From contig JABYQU010000026.1 in NCBI GenBank assembly GCA_022264855.1, forward strand, positions 372,001 to 436,000: a DNA stretch of 64,000 nt. Direction: 5' to 3'. Under the pieces are notes generated by a model. It saw only the letters and a list, made by a program, of their open reading frames with translations. It was not told the origin of the DNA and searched no databases. Position 1 is the first letter of the stretch, and each line of letters begins with the position of its first letter. Shown here piece after piece: positions 34,739 to 45,175 of the stretch. Source of the stretch: Lenzites betulinus (lineage: Eukaryota > Basidiomycota > Agaricomycetes > Polyporales > Polyporaceae). A program made the translations under genes and the position numbers.

Positions 34739-37700
34739 ATGTGGACCGATGGTAATACGGGTGGCGTTTCGCAGCCACGGTCGGACGATGAGTTCGCTGC
34801 TGCTGGACCATCCACGGGGAAGACACAAAGGAGTGCGAAAGGTACGATCAATTACCCTCCTGCTGGGTTCACAGAGGATGATATATGTGTTTGCTCTCCA
34901 TAGCATGCGATAGGTGTAGGAAGTCCAAAAGTAAATGCCACCCAGCACCTGCGGAGGGCGACCCTTGCCAATCATGTGCGTTAATAGGAGCAGGTAAAAC
35001 ATTTCCGTCTTTCCAGCACGCATATTCACTGTCTGATGTTCTTCCACCTGTTAGAATGTACATATACTGGTACGTATGACCACAAGAGGTATGTGTTAGC
35101 GAAGTTCGCTCACGGTTTCCCAAAGCACCCAGCTTCCGCAGAGGACCCCCAAAGGGATACATCCAGGCGTTGGAACACCGCCTGCATCAAGTAGAGAGCG
35201 TTCTCGCAGCTATCATGACCTCGTCGGACCCATGCACACGCTCCGTGATTGACGAGCTGGCCAAGGACGAACTCGCGGCGCACATACTGGAGACTGTTGA
35301 CGCCGGTCCATTCGTAGGTTTCTTGTTGCCCTCGAACAGGAAACTCTGACTATATGTGCATTGCTGGAAATAGGGCAAGACGGGACGCGAGAAGCGTTCT
35401 TTTGACACCACGAAAGACAACTTCTTCACCTCCATCGTGGCCGAGCGACCGAAGGCTCAGAGCCACCGCTCCCGCAGGGAGTCGCGAGCAACGCGTGAAA
35501 ACGTGATTGAGAATGTTATCTCAAGAGGTACGTCCCCAGCTGTTGGCTCTTCGCACACGCCCAACTAAAACAGACTTGGCCAGACCCAATGATCCAGACT
35601 ACCAGGCCGACGTTGCTGTGGCAGGACCGATTAACTGAGCGTCTCGCGCGTTCCTTCGGGGCGGGCCCGTCGACCCCTCTGTCTGCTCCATCTCCGACTG
35701 CTACTGCTAGCTCGAGCCGCGGTGATGAATGCACTTCCGAACCACCAAGGTCAAAGCGGAGGCTACACGACGCACCGGCGATGCTTGCACCACTTTCAGA
35801 GACGTACGCCGATTCGAGTCGCATGCCTTCTCAAGAAGGTATGTTGTGCAGACATAATGCCGCCGACCTCATGTCACACGCCTAACGAATACTCAGCGTC
35901 AGAAGATGACGAAGAGTTAGATGATTGCGCGGACGCGTTTGGAAATCTCTCCATTGACGAAAACAGGGAGGTCAGATACCACGGAAATGCGAGTGGCCTG
36001 CACCTGCTAGTACAGACAGAGAGAACCGACATGCGACACATTCAAGGCATTTGGTAGGTATCTTTTGCTTCACCGTTATATATCCGCGACTCTAAGCACT
36101 TTTTCGATAGGGACTTTCCTATGGCAAATCTCTGGGGCGCAGACGGTCGACGACTTTCTGACATGCGAGAGGAGATTGACATACCGCTGCCTCTTCCACA
36201 TGTACAGGACCGCCTCGTGCAGGTATTCTTCGCTCACGTGAACACTGCTGTGCCGATCGTCGACGAAGAGACATTCATGGAACAGTATCGGACGATGTGC
36301 GTACATTCCATCCTCGGAAGCGTAATGCCGCTGACGTTCAGACGCTGTATCCAGGAAGCTTGGGTAGGTCTCATGCTTACAAACGAGTCACCGACGTGTA
36401 CTCACACATTACCCCCGTCAGCTATCCTGAGTCAGAGCATTTATCAGCTCCCCCAACCAGTGAGGTCCGACCCGAGCATCCTCAGAAGCTTTCCAAACTT
36501 CTCCTCTTCGCCATATTTGCATATTCTGCGACCTACCTCGACGCCCTACCAGATGGCCCATGTCATACGACGAAACAGGGCGGTGCGCGTGCAAATGACT
36601 ATGCAGCCTGCGCGCGGCGGATATTGGATACGACATATCACGAGAGTAGGTCCTCGACCGTACAGGCGCTCGTCCTGCTGGGTGTCAGGGAATTCGGAAT
36701 CGGTACGTGCAGGAGAAAGCGACTCTTGTGCGGGGCATGGTGCTCATGAAATACCTTAGGTAGTTTGGAGGCGGGATGGTTGCACATAGGTAACTTCAAT
36801 ACCTGCCGTTCTGTCACTCCTTACGCTTATATGACATCTTGTCGTTCGGAGGCATGGCTGTACGAATGGTACGTTCTTCACGTCACGAAATACACGTCGC
36901 CCGATCAGATGAGATGTTGAACATCACTCTAGGCTCTTGACTTGGGTCTCAACCGAAACCCCGAGAAGTGGATGTATAACGGGCGCCCACTCTTCACTCC
37001 GAAAGAACAGGAAATCCGGAAGAAGATATGGTGGGGGTGCTGCATCGCAGACAAGTTCGTTTAAACTCATCACGATATCATGGTGCAATGGCTCAGTGCG
37101 ACGCAGATTCTCTGCGCTTTTCCTTGGACGCACAATTCCAATCCAAGAGGGCGACTTCTCCACTCCTCTACCCGAAATCCCGGTGGTATGTACACACGTT
37201 CCCGACGCTTCATATATTGTTGACCCGAATCATCTATAGGACGACGCCGAGCAAATGTGGCAACCCTCCCCGCTTGACCCGCGTTGTGGGAGTATCCCGC
37301 TCGTTCCCGCGTCATACGTAGGGTACTTGCGGCACATCTCCACGCTCTGTACGCCTTCCCCACCCCCTTCAACATATCATAGTGTTGCTAATCCTCCATA
37401 CTATCATGCACAGACATCATCATCGGCGACGTGCTCAAGAAGATCTATCGCGTCTCACGCGGATATACAGCACCTTCCCGCGCCCTCCGCGAAGAGCTGT
37501 ACAATTCTTTCCTGCAGTGGGCGCTTGACCTGCCTGAACACATGAAGTACAACCCATGTGCGAGCACGCGTCCATGCCCCGCCCCGCACATCCTGGCGAT
37601 GCACATTCAATATTGGGCGGGCGTTATCTTGCTCCACAGACCCTTGTGAGTGTCATCTCACATCCAGCAAGTACATATCAACTAATTGACCTGCTCACTC

Positions 37701-38912
37701 ATGTCTGTAGCATTCCCAAGGGCAAGGAGTAAGTCCTTTGTGAAGTACAATGAGCTCCGTGATGCTGATGCTGTGATCTTATAGACTTGCACGCATGGAA
37801 CCTCCTTCGCTCGATCAGGACCAGGTACCTTGGGAGTCGTATGACATTTGCCAAAGCGCCGCAAATCAGGTGGCATCGTTTGGTACGTCTCCACATCTGT
37901 CTCAAGACGTTTCAACGTATTATCTTGACGCCGCTTTGAATGCAATAGCCCTGCTGTATCACGAGAAGTATGATATGCGTTGGGCACCGCCATTTGTAGC
38001 GAACTGTATACAGGCCGCCGGGTAAGCTCTCTTTCTTCCCGCTTCATGTTTCGAGAGAGCTAATTAGCAATGCAGCATTATGCAAGTCATCACACGTGCG
38101 TGTCATCTTTCTCAGTAACACCGCCAGTTTTATCTCACACTGTACACGTAGTCAAGTACAAGCCGTTGGATGCCCAGGCCAGTATGGGTCTCCAAAAGTG
38201 CATAGCCGCCCTGATCGGCATGGAGGTACGTTTGTACTCCCTGTTCTTATCTTCGCATTATTAAAACAGAGTATCTCAGGCGACTTGGGCGAGTGCAATG
38301 CGCGTACGAACCCTGATCCAGAATGCGAAGGTGCACGTCGACCGCGCGTACCCTCCAACCTCGGGTGTCACTCCACTGGCAGCCGATGCACGTCCCAAAC
38401 GACCCGCGGAGGTGGCCTTCGCGTTCGACTCCACCTACGATGCCGCATTGCCTCCTTCTACCAACTTTGCCCCGCCACCCACCATTCTTCCCACATATGC
38501 CCCATTGACACGCGAAATGCCGCCACCGCCCCAACCGAGCCCCGTTCACGTCCTACAAGCCCAAGAGCCGCAGCTCCAGTCCCTGACCCCGGCGTCAGGC
38601 CAACCACCACCCACCATGCAGCCGGGCACCATAGTAGCGACTCCCACATCGCCGCCTTTCGCAGAGTACATGCCCGGATACGACCCCTGGTGGACCATGC
38701 TCGACAACGAGCACGATCTGGCCAACCCCATTCCGGCGAACAGACCTCATGGCTCTCCAGTACCAGGGGCGGAGTATGCACCAATGAGCACGGGGCTGGA
38801 CGTACCGCAGAGCGAATTCACGTTCGGCCAGCAGCACTTCTCGCCCGAGTTCCTGCAGGCGATGCGGTTCCCGATGCTGCACTTCCCGTCCGTCTTCACG
38901 CACATGTATTGA
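34739..38912 (+). CDS. Zn2Cys6 fungal transcription factor
   Basis: Twenty-two exons: 34739-34841, 34904-34993, 35055-35069, 35126-35313, 35374-35527, 35584-35838, 35897-36053, 36111-36296, 36355-36363, 36422-36702, 36760-36789, 36852-36868, 36933-37054, 37107-37185, 37240-37348, 37414-37645, 37711-37728, 37785-37882, 37949-38021, 38076-38095, 38152-38225, 38280-38912; 980 residues. The binuclear zinc cluster is Cys36, 39, 46, 56, 59 and 66 (C-x2-C-x6-C-x9-C-x2-C-x6-C), its last Cys supplied by a 15-nt exon. A coiled linker (ALEHRLHQVESVLAAI) follows, then the fungal-specific regulatory domain (about 320-760, including VNTAVPIVDEETF, AGWLHIGMAVRMALDLGLNR and KKIWWGCCIADK), and a Pro-rich C-terminus. 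It resembles XlnR/Cat8-type regulators of carbon use. Target genes are unknown. The exon 6 start is ambiguous (see findings). Confidence 0.85.
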
Positions 38913-39229
38913 TGACCACACGCGCGAGGATGCGGGCGAGGACTTTGTTTTGGAGTATATAGCATTGGGACTGTACAGAGGATTGACATACACGTAGACT
39001 CGCTGTTTTCGCTACTGTTTGTATTATGTTTTCGTCGTCGCAGTGAGCTCGCCTAGAGTTTGGCTCCTGCCACTTGGTTTGGGTTTTGGGTTTTCGTGAT
39101 CATACTGTAGAATTAGTGTACAGACATCTCCCCACTCACAATCCTATCCACATATTGACTAGCACTAGCACTCGCACCGCATAGTAAACAAGAAACAAAA
39201 ACCTACGGCGAACCACAGTGATCTGAATG
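38913..39229. other. Convergent 3' spacer
   Basis: The regulator (plus) and the oxidase (minus) end here 317 bp apart. Both 3' UTRs and poly-A sites must be within this interval; no gene seen. Confidence 0.5.
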
Positions 39230-41296
39230 CTACAAATGAGACCTTACCATCTCATGCAACTCATTATGCACAGGCCCCTGCTCGAACGCGTCGACACGCG
39301 CATTCCCCTCATACGTCCTGAGCCTGTCCACAAACGCGTCCCACCGCTCGTCGCTCACGAGCGGCGCGTTCACATACGCGAACACATCCATCTCCTGGAC
39401 GAGCTCCCCCAGGATAGGAAGCACCGCGTCCTGCGCGCGCGTCTCCATGGCCAGCTGCGCCGGACGCCCGAGCCCCGCGTTCTCCGCATACCACGCTGGA
39501 TCCTGCTTCACGACGTTCGCGACGTACAGATCGACGAGCGCGGGCCGCACGCCTTGTGTGATCGCCGCGTCGTATGCCATCCGGTGCCCGATGGCTTCCA
39601 TGGTTGGGAGGCAGCGCGGGAGGATCAGGCGGTTGACGTCCTCGCCGCGGTGGTTCTTGATGCTCTTGAAGATGCTGCGTAGCTCCGTGAAGAGGCCGGC
39701 TTCGTGCCGCGCGAGAAGGGAGTTTGGATCCACTGGGAGCGGGAGCGCGTATCGCTCAAGGAGCAGTTCGTTGATGAGCCCTGCAAGTGCGTTGTGAGGA
39801 ACTTGCGATTCATACAATCAGAGCTCACTCACGGATGGCCAGCCCGAGCACATCACCCTCTGCAATAGCAAGCCCGCGTAGCTCACCCTGAATAGAAGAC
39901 TCTCATGTCAGATCGAGCGCACTTCACAGTCGCGTGGTGGCTCACATAGAAAGTGGTCAGCATGTTGTGCGCGAACATGCCCTGCGCGCCACACCGCTCC
40001 GAGACCGCGAGCACGCCCCGCTGTGAATGATGCACCATGACGCTCTTGAAGACCGCCGCGACACCGTTCCGGACGCGCCCATCGACGCGCCTGTCGCAGA
40101 ACTGCTCGATCGCCCAGCGCTGCAGCGCCTGCATGACGAACGCGTCCGCCGCCGTCGCGAGGATCGGCGCGTGCTGCGTACGGAACGCCAGGATGGGCGT
40201 GCGCTTGGTCCCGGCCCCGACGTGGCGCCGCAGGGAGTACAGTGCGCCAATGGTCACCACGCCTTGCAGGGCGGGAAGCGAGACGCACCCGATGGCGATG
40301 GTTCCGATGGCGACGCGGTGCATGACGTCCAGGAGGTTCGCGTGGAGGTCTGCGGGGGCGTCGAGCGACCCGAGGAGCGCGCTCTGCGGCAAGCGCACGT
40401 TGTGGAACGTGGTGAGGGAGTGCATGACTGGATGCGACTCGCCGCGGAAGGGAAGCAGCCTGGGGAAGGCGGGGGTGGGTCAGTGCACGGAGCCGACGAG
40501 TGGCTGGTGGAGCGTACCTGGATAGCACGCCGGCGCACATTTGCTTTCCGTCGCTGAGGGGGACGATGAAAGGTCGGTGTCCACGGTCTTGTCCGTTGAC
40601 GATAAGTTTCGCGAATACGACCGCAACGCACGGCTCGCCTGCTGGAACGGTAGGCGGCATGTATCTGTTACGGCGGTGTTAGGAGGTGTTCGCTCGATAA
40701 GTGACCACAGCGGCATACTTCGCGGCGCTCGGGGTAGGCGAGTGTAATATGAAGTCTCCTGACGGGAGGAGGGTGGCGGTCGTCTCAAGATTAGCCACAT
40801 CAATACCATGGCCAAGTTCCGTTAGCATGAATTGGCCACTGAGAGTGATGGTTAGTATGAGGAGACACATCGAGATCGAGGCGAAATACGCACTGCTTCC
40901 TATATTGCAAGAGGTCCTCTACGAGCGAGAGCAGCTCACGACGGTGAACGGCGTAACGCGCGATGGTCCCTGCACAAAGATTATACTGAATGGTAAGAAG
41001 GGTCGTAGCGGCGCCATCCAGGAGTGCGATCGGGTCATTGTGAAGCTCCCAGAACTTTGGAGAAAGCGACAGTAAGTCTTCGATAGTCAATTCTACGCAC
41101 CAACGCCATACACGTCAGATACTGTTCGTCAATGTCTGGCACGGAGAGACGACGCACTCTAGGTCAAACCAATAGCCCGGGCCTTCTTGTATGAAAGCAA
41201 TGCGCGGTCATGCTGGTCCAGCGAATGGGTTGGGCTTGCGAATAAAGGAGAATGGAGGAGATGGAGGCTCCGTCGAGCGTAATCCGGAGATGACAT
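39230..41296 (-). CDS. Acyl-CoA oxidase paralogue 1, in-frame TAG in exon 1
   Basis: Seven exons (41296-41158, 41092-40894, 40838-40719, 40664-40518, 40459-39946, 39887-39833, 39780-39230) would give 574 residues if codon 46 were read through. Exons 1-6 have exactly the same lengths as in the neighbouring paralogue. The product matches peroxisomal acyl-CoA oxidases, which catalyse the first, H2O2-producing step of fatty-acid beta-oxidation: HGQFMLTELGHG, FAKLIVNGQDRGHRPFIV, an all-helical C-terminal half, and a C-terminal Ser-His-Leu that fits a PTS1 peroxisomal signal. Codon 46, just before the first intron, is TAG (41161-41159), where the paralogue has TAC. No other lesion was found. It is either a young pseudogene, a sequence error, or unusually expressed. 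Confidence 0.8.
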
Positions 41297-43103
41297 ATTG
41301 CCAGTAGGTAGATAGAGGTTCTACGATGGGCGAAAGGTGATTTTGGCTCCATCGTACTGTAACGTACTTTTATTGACCTTTGGTCCGGAGGCGACGATGC
41401 AAGTTGTCCGATGCCGACGGAAACTGCGGGCCATTCGGACACGATAAGGGGACGAATCGGCGTCGGACTGTACTACTGGCGAACTGAAAGAGCCGTCGGT
41501 GGACTCTAGCTCCGTTCTTGCTGTCCTTGCTCATGATCGCCGTGCTTAGGTTCAACTGCAGCAACCTGCAATGAGGCGCATGCGGCGATGCGTACGAGTT
41601 ATGATGCATATACGGCCTTCCTGATCCCGCCGCAACTCCACTTCTCGGAGACAGGGCGGCCTGTTTAGTGCTATGTATGACCCTGAGCATTCATGCAGAA
41701 GATCTGGCTACCTTCAAATAGTTCCGACGATCATCGTCCTGCTCTTGTGCTTCCAGAACATATACTGCAAACATCAATGCACTCACCTCGGGGTACACTA
41801 CTGAGTCGCTCCAGCATATCGCCGAACAGCATTCATGATGGATGTCTGCCAATCAGTCGCATAGAGAGCCCGCGCCGTACGGGATCAGCGGTCGCAGCCT
41901 GTATGATCAGGCGTTAGTATATACTCGACACGTACGTCAAGAATTCCGGAGACACTGTTGAGCGGAGGCCTGACAGAGGCAATGCGCCGACAAGGCGGTG
42001 CAGACTGGCAATTGCGTCTGTTCGCGCTTCGTCCATGAGGCCAAAGTTTTAAAAGACCCGCCATTCGACTGTCAACGGCAGATGTAGCTCCACCGGCGCC
42101 GGGCACGCCTAGGTTGAGAGCGGACGGAGTGCGGGCAAGCACGGACATAGGATGACAGGCTGTGGGGCATTCATTACACTCGCATGTGCAGCTGTCCGGC
42201 TGCACTGTGGATAACGGAGATGTGTAGTTTTGAACACGATGAATCCTAGAGCGCATATACTGACGTGAGCGTCTCCCCTACGGTAGGAACGTGGAGGCAA
42301 CGAGGTCACGTAGGGTCACGTAGCACCACTCACCCTACGGTTTTTCTGAAAAGTCCTAGCTATTGGAATCTGTCAAGAAAGTCTAACAAACGTTTTAAAA
42401 TCATTCACGAGTAGCCACATCCTTGAGGACCCACTTGCAGAAGGTAACCACCATCGTCATGGTGGTCAAGAAGAGAGGGGCGACGAATAGACGCCTGTGT
42501 CGCTGGATAGATAGTACCACTCTTCACAAATTACTAACTCTTAAAGCTGAAAAGCTCAAAGCATTATAATCCCAGTGAAGCTAGATCAGACTTCCTCACA
42601 CCGGCACACCATAAGGAAATTGAAAGCTTAAAAGACCATATGTATTGTCCATTTTTGAGTAAACTATCAGCCGTCGATCCAGGACGGGGCTATGTATACC
42701 TCGCAGAGTGTGAGTAAATGAATTATAGCGGGCAGGAAGGATAGTGGTGTGGTGCGCTAGGACGACAGTGGCATGTGCGGATCCGTATGTAAGGTAATGA
42801 CTGTAGTATGGAGTAGTAGTAGCAGTAGTAGCAGAGATTCTGAGACGAGATGGGGGGCACGGTGGTAGATACAGCAGGGGAGAGTGGGGAAGGAGGCGAC
42901 GCTCGAGGATATGGTACAGCGAGCTGGTGTACACGTGCGAATAGTTGGGGTGGATGATTTACAACACGTAGCTGAGCACGACGGGGACGAGGTCGGCGTA
43001 CTGAGCGAAAAACGGGGCGGAATGTCCGGCGAGCGAGCGAAGAGCGTGAACCGGAGCGCGAGGGAGGAAGAGGGAGATCGTCGGCGCACATCGAGGGAGA
43101 GAA
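41297..43103. other. Spacer between tandem oxidase genes, no gene seen
   Basis: 1.8 kb between the two oxidase genes, containing the promoter of paralogue 1 and the 3' flank of paralogue 2. Short frames only. A (AGT)n-rich microsatellite occupies about 42811-42834 and a perfect hairpin ACCACCAT-CGTC-ATGGTGGT lies near 42446-42468. Confidence 0.5.
42811..42834. repeat. (AGT/AGC)n microsatellite
   Basis: Short trinucleotide run GAGTAGTAGTAGCAGTAGTA and following units. No function suggested. Confidence 0.6.
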
Positions 43104-45175
43104 TCACAGGTGAGATCTCACCATCTCGGGCTCGACGCCCATCGGGCGCCTCGGGACATTGAACAGCTCCACGCGCCCGCTCCCCTCATGCACCTTCAGG
43201 TCGTCGACAAACGCGCCCCAGCGCTCGTCGCTCACAAGCGGCGCGTCGAGGTACGCGAACACGTCCATGTCCTTCACGAGCTCGCCGAGCATCGGCAGCA
43301 CCGCGTCCATCGCACGCGCCTCCAGCGCGTGCTGCGCCGCGCGCCCGTGGCCCGCGAACTCCGCGTACCACGCCGCGTCGAGCTTCACGACGTTCGCGAC
43401 GTAGAGGTCGACGAGCGCGGGGTGCACGCCCTCGGCGACCGCCGCGTCGTACGCCATGCGGTGCCCGATCGCCTCGGCCATGGGCTGGCAGTAGGGCAGC
43501 ACGAGCCGGTTCACCTCTTCGCTGCGGTGCCCGCCCGGCGCGCTCTTGACGATGTCGCGGAGCTCGGCGAACATGCCTGCTTCGTGCTGCGCGAGGAGGG
43601 AGGTCGCGTTCGCGGGCGCGGGCATGGCGTATCGTCCGATGAGCAGCTCGTTGACGAGGCCTGCATCACGACATATGTCAGCCACATATCACTGCTCCGC
43701 TCGAAACATTGCACTTACGGACGGCGAGCCCGAGGATATCGCCCTCGGCGATAGCGATTCCACGCATGTCGTTCTGCGAAATTAAAGGCATCAGGCAAAT
43801 GCCGGCACAGAGGGCGCCTCGGGACGTACGTGCAGGGTGGTCATTTGATTGTGCGAGAAGAGGCCCTGCGCACCGCACCGCTCGGAGATGCCCATAGCCG
43901 CCTGCTGCGCGTGCTGCACCATGACCGCCTTGAAGATCGCCGCAATGCCGTGGCGCACGCGCCCGTCGAGCCGCTTGTCGCAGAACTGCTTGATTGACCA
44001 CCGCTGGAAGGCCTGCATCACGTACGTGTTGGCGGCCGCGGCGAGGATCGGGGCTTGCTGCGTGCGGAACGTCAGGATGGGCGTGCGGTTTGTGGGGCTC
44101 CCAATTTGGCGGCGGAGGGAGTAGAGCGTGCCGATGGTGGTGTGCGCCTGGAGGAAGGGGAGGGCGATGCAGCTCAGGGCGATGGTGCCGATGGTGATGC
44201 GCTCGACTATGCTCATGAGGTTCGCATGGAGGTCTGCAGGCTTCTCGAGGCCGCCGAGAAGCGACCCCCGCGGGAGGCGGACATTGCGGAAGGTGGTGAT
44301 GGAGTGTGTCACAGGGCTGGGGCCACCGCGGAAAGGCAGTTGTCTACGGGTGATATGTCAGTTTGGCATCGCGCAATGATGATGAGGTAATTATGCAGCA
44401 CGCACTTGCACTGCACACCTGTGCACATCTGCCTGCCGTCGTTGAGGGCTACGATGAACGGCCTGTGGCCACGGTCCTCGCCGTTGACGATAAGCTTTGC
44501 GAACACGACTGCTACGCAGGGAAGCCCTGCAGGAACGGTAGGAGGCATGAACCTGGGGACGTATGTCAGTCATGCAACTGTCGGGGTGACATCTGAAATG
44601 ACACATACTTGGCGGCGCTAGGTGTGGGAGTATTCAGCACGAATTCACCGGACGGCGTAAGCGTGGCGGTCGTCTCGATATTGCCGATATCGAGCCCGTG
44701 GCCGAGCTCGGTCATCATGAACTGCCCACTGCAGGGGAAGGCAGTCAGCGGGGTGACCTTTGGTCGTGCACAAACACGTACTGCTTGCGGTATTGAAGTA
44801 AATCATCCACTAATGAGATCAGCTCGGGCCGCCGCGATACGTAGCGAGCAATAGTCCCGGCACAGAGATTATACTGGATGCTAAGAAGAGTTGTCGCGCC
44901 GAAATCCATAACGGTAATGGGATCGTTGTGAAGCTGCCAGAACTTGGGAGAGAGCGAGAGCAGGTCGTCGATGCTCAAGTCTGACAATGGCCATGTTTGT
45001 CAGTGGATGCACATTTAGAAGGAAGGAGTTACTCACTGTACGAGAGACCGACTGCTTTCGCCTTCTCATACGACAACAACGCGCGATCAAGAGGTTCTCT
45101 TGAATGAACCCGGCTCGAGAAGAGCGGGGTGTTAGGGAGGTGAAGGGTGCGACGGGGAAAGTCTTTAGACGACAT
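43104..45175 (-). CDS. Acyl-CoA oxidase paralogue 2
   Basis: Seven exons (45175-45037, 44980-44782, 44728-44609, 44552-44406, 44343-43830, 43773-43719, 43660-43104) give 576 residues with no lesion. Start MSSKDFPRRTLHLPNTPLF aligns with the start of paralogue 1. The central oxidase/dehydrogenase fold shows HGQFMMTELGHGLD, FAKLIVNGEDRGHRPFIV and the substrate/FAD region ITTFRNVRLPRGSLLGG; the C-terminal helical domain includes QFCDKRLDGR and SERCGAQGLFSHNQM, and the protein ends Ser-His-Leu, a PTS1 variant. It should act in peroxisomal beta-oxidation of fatty acyl-CoA using FAD and oxygen. Same strand and intron positions as paralogue 1 indicate a tandem duplication. Confidence 0.88.

Noticed and set aside
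34572..34913. 113-codon plus-strand frame before the Zn2Cys6 regulator
   Set aside because: It overlaps exon 1 of the regulator in another phase and leads nowhere; the frame joined to the zinc cluster is the one starting at 34739.
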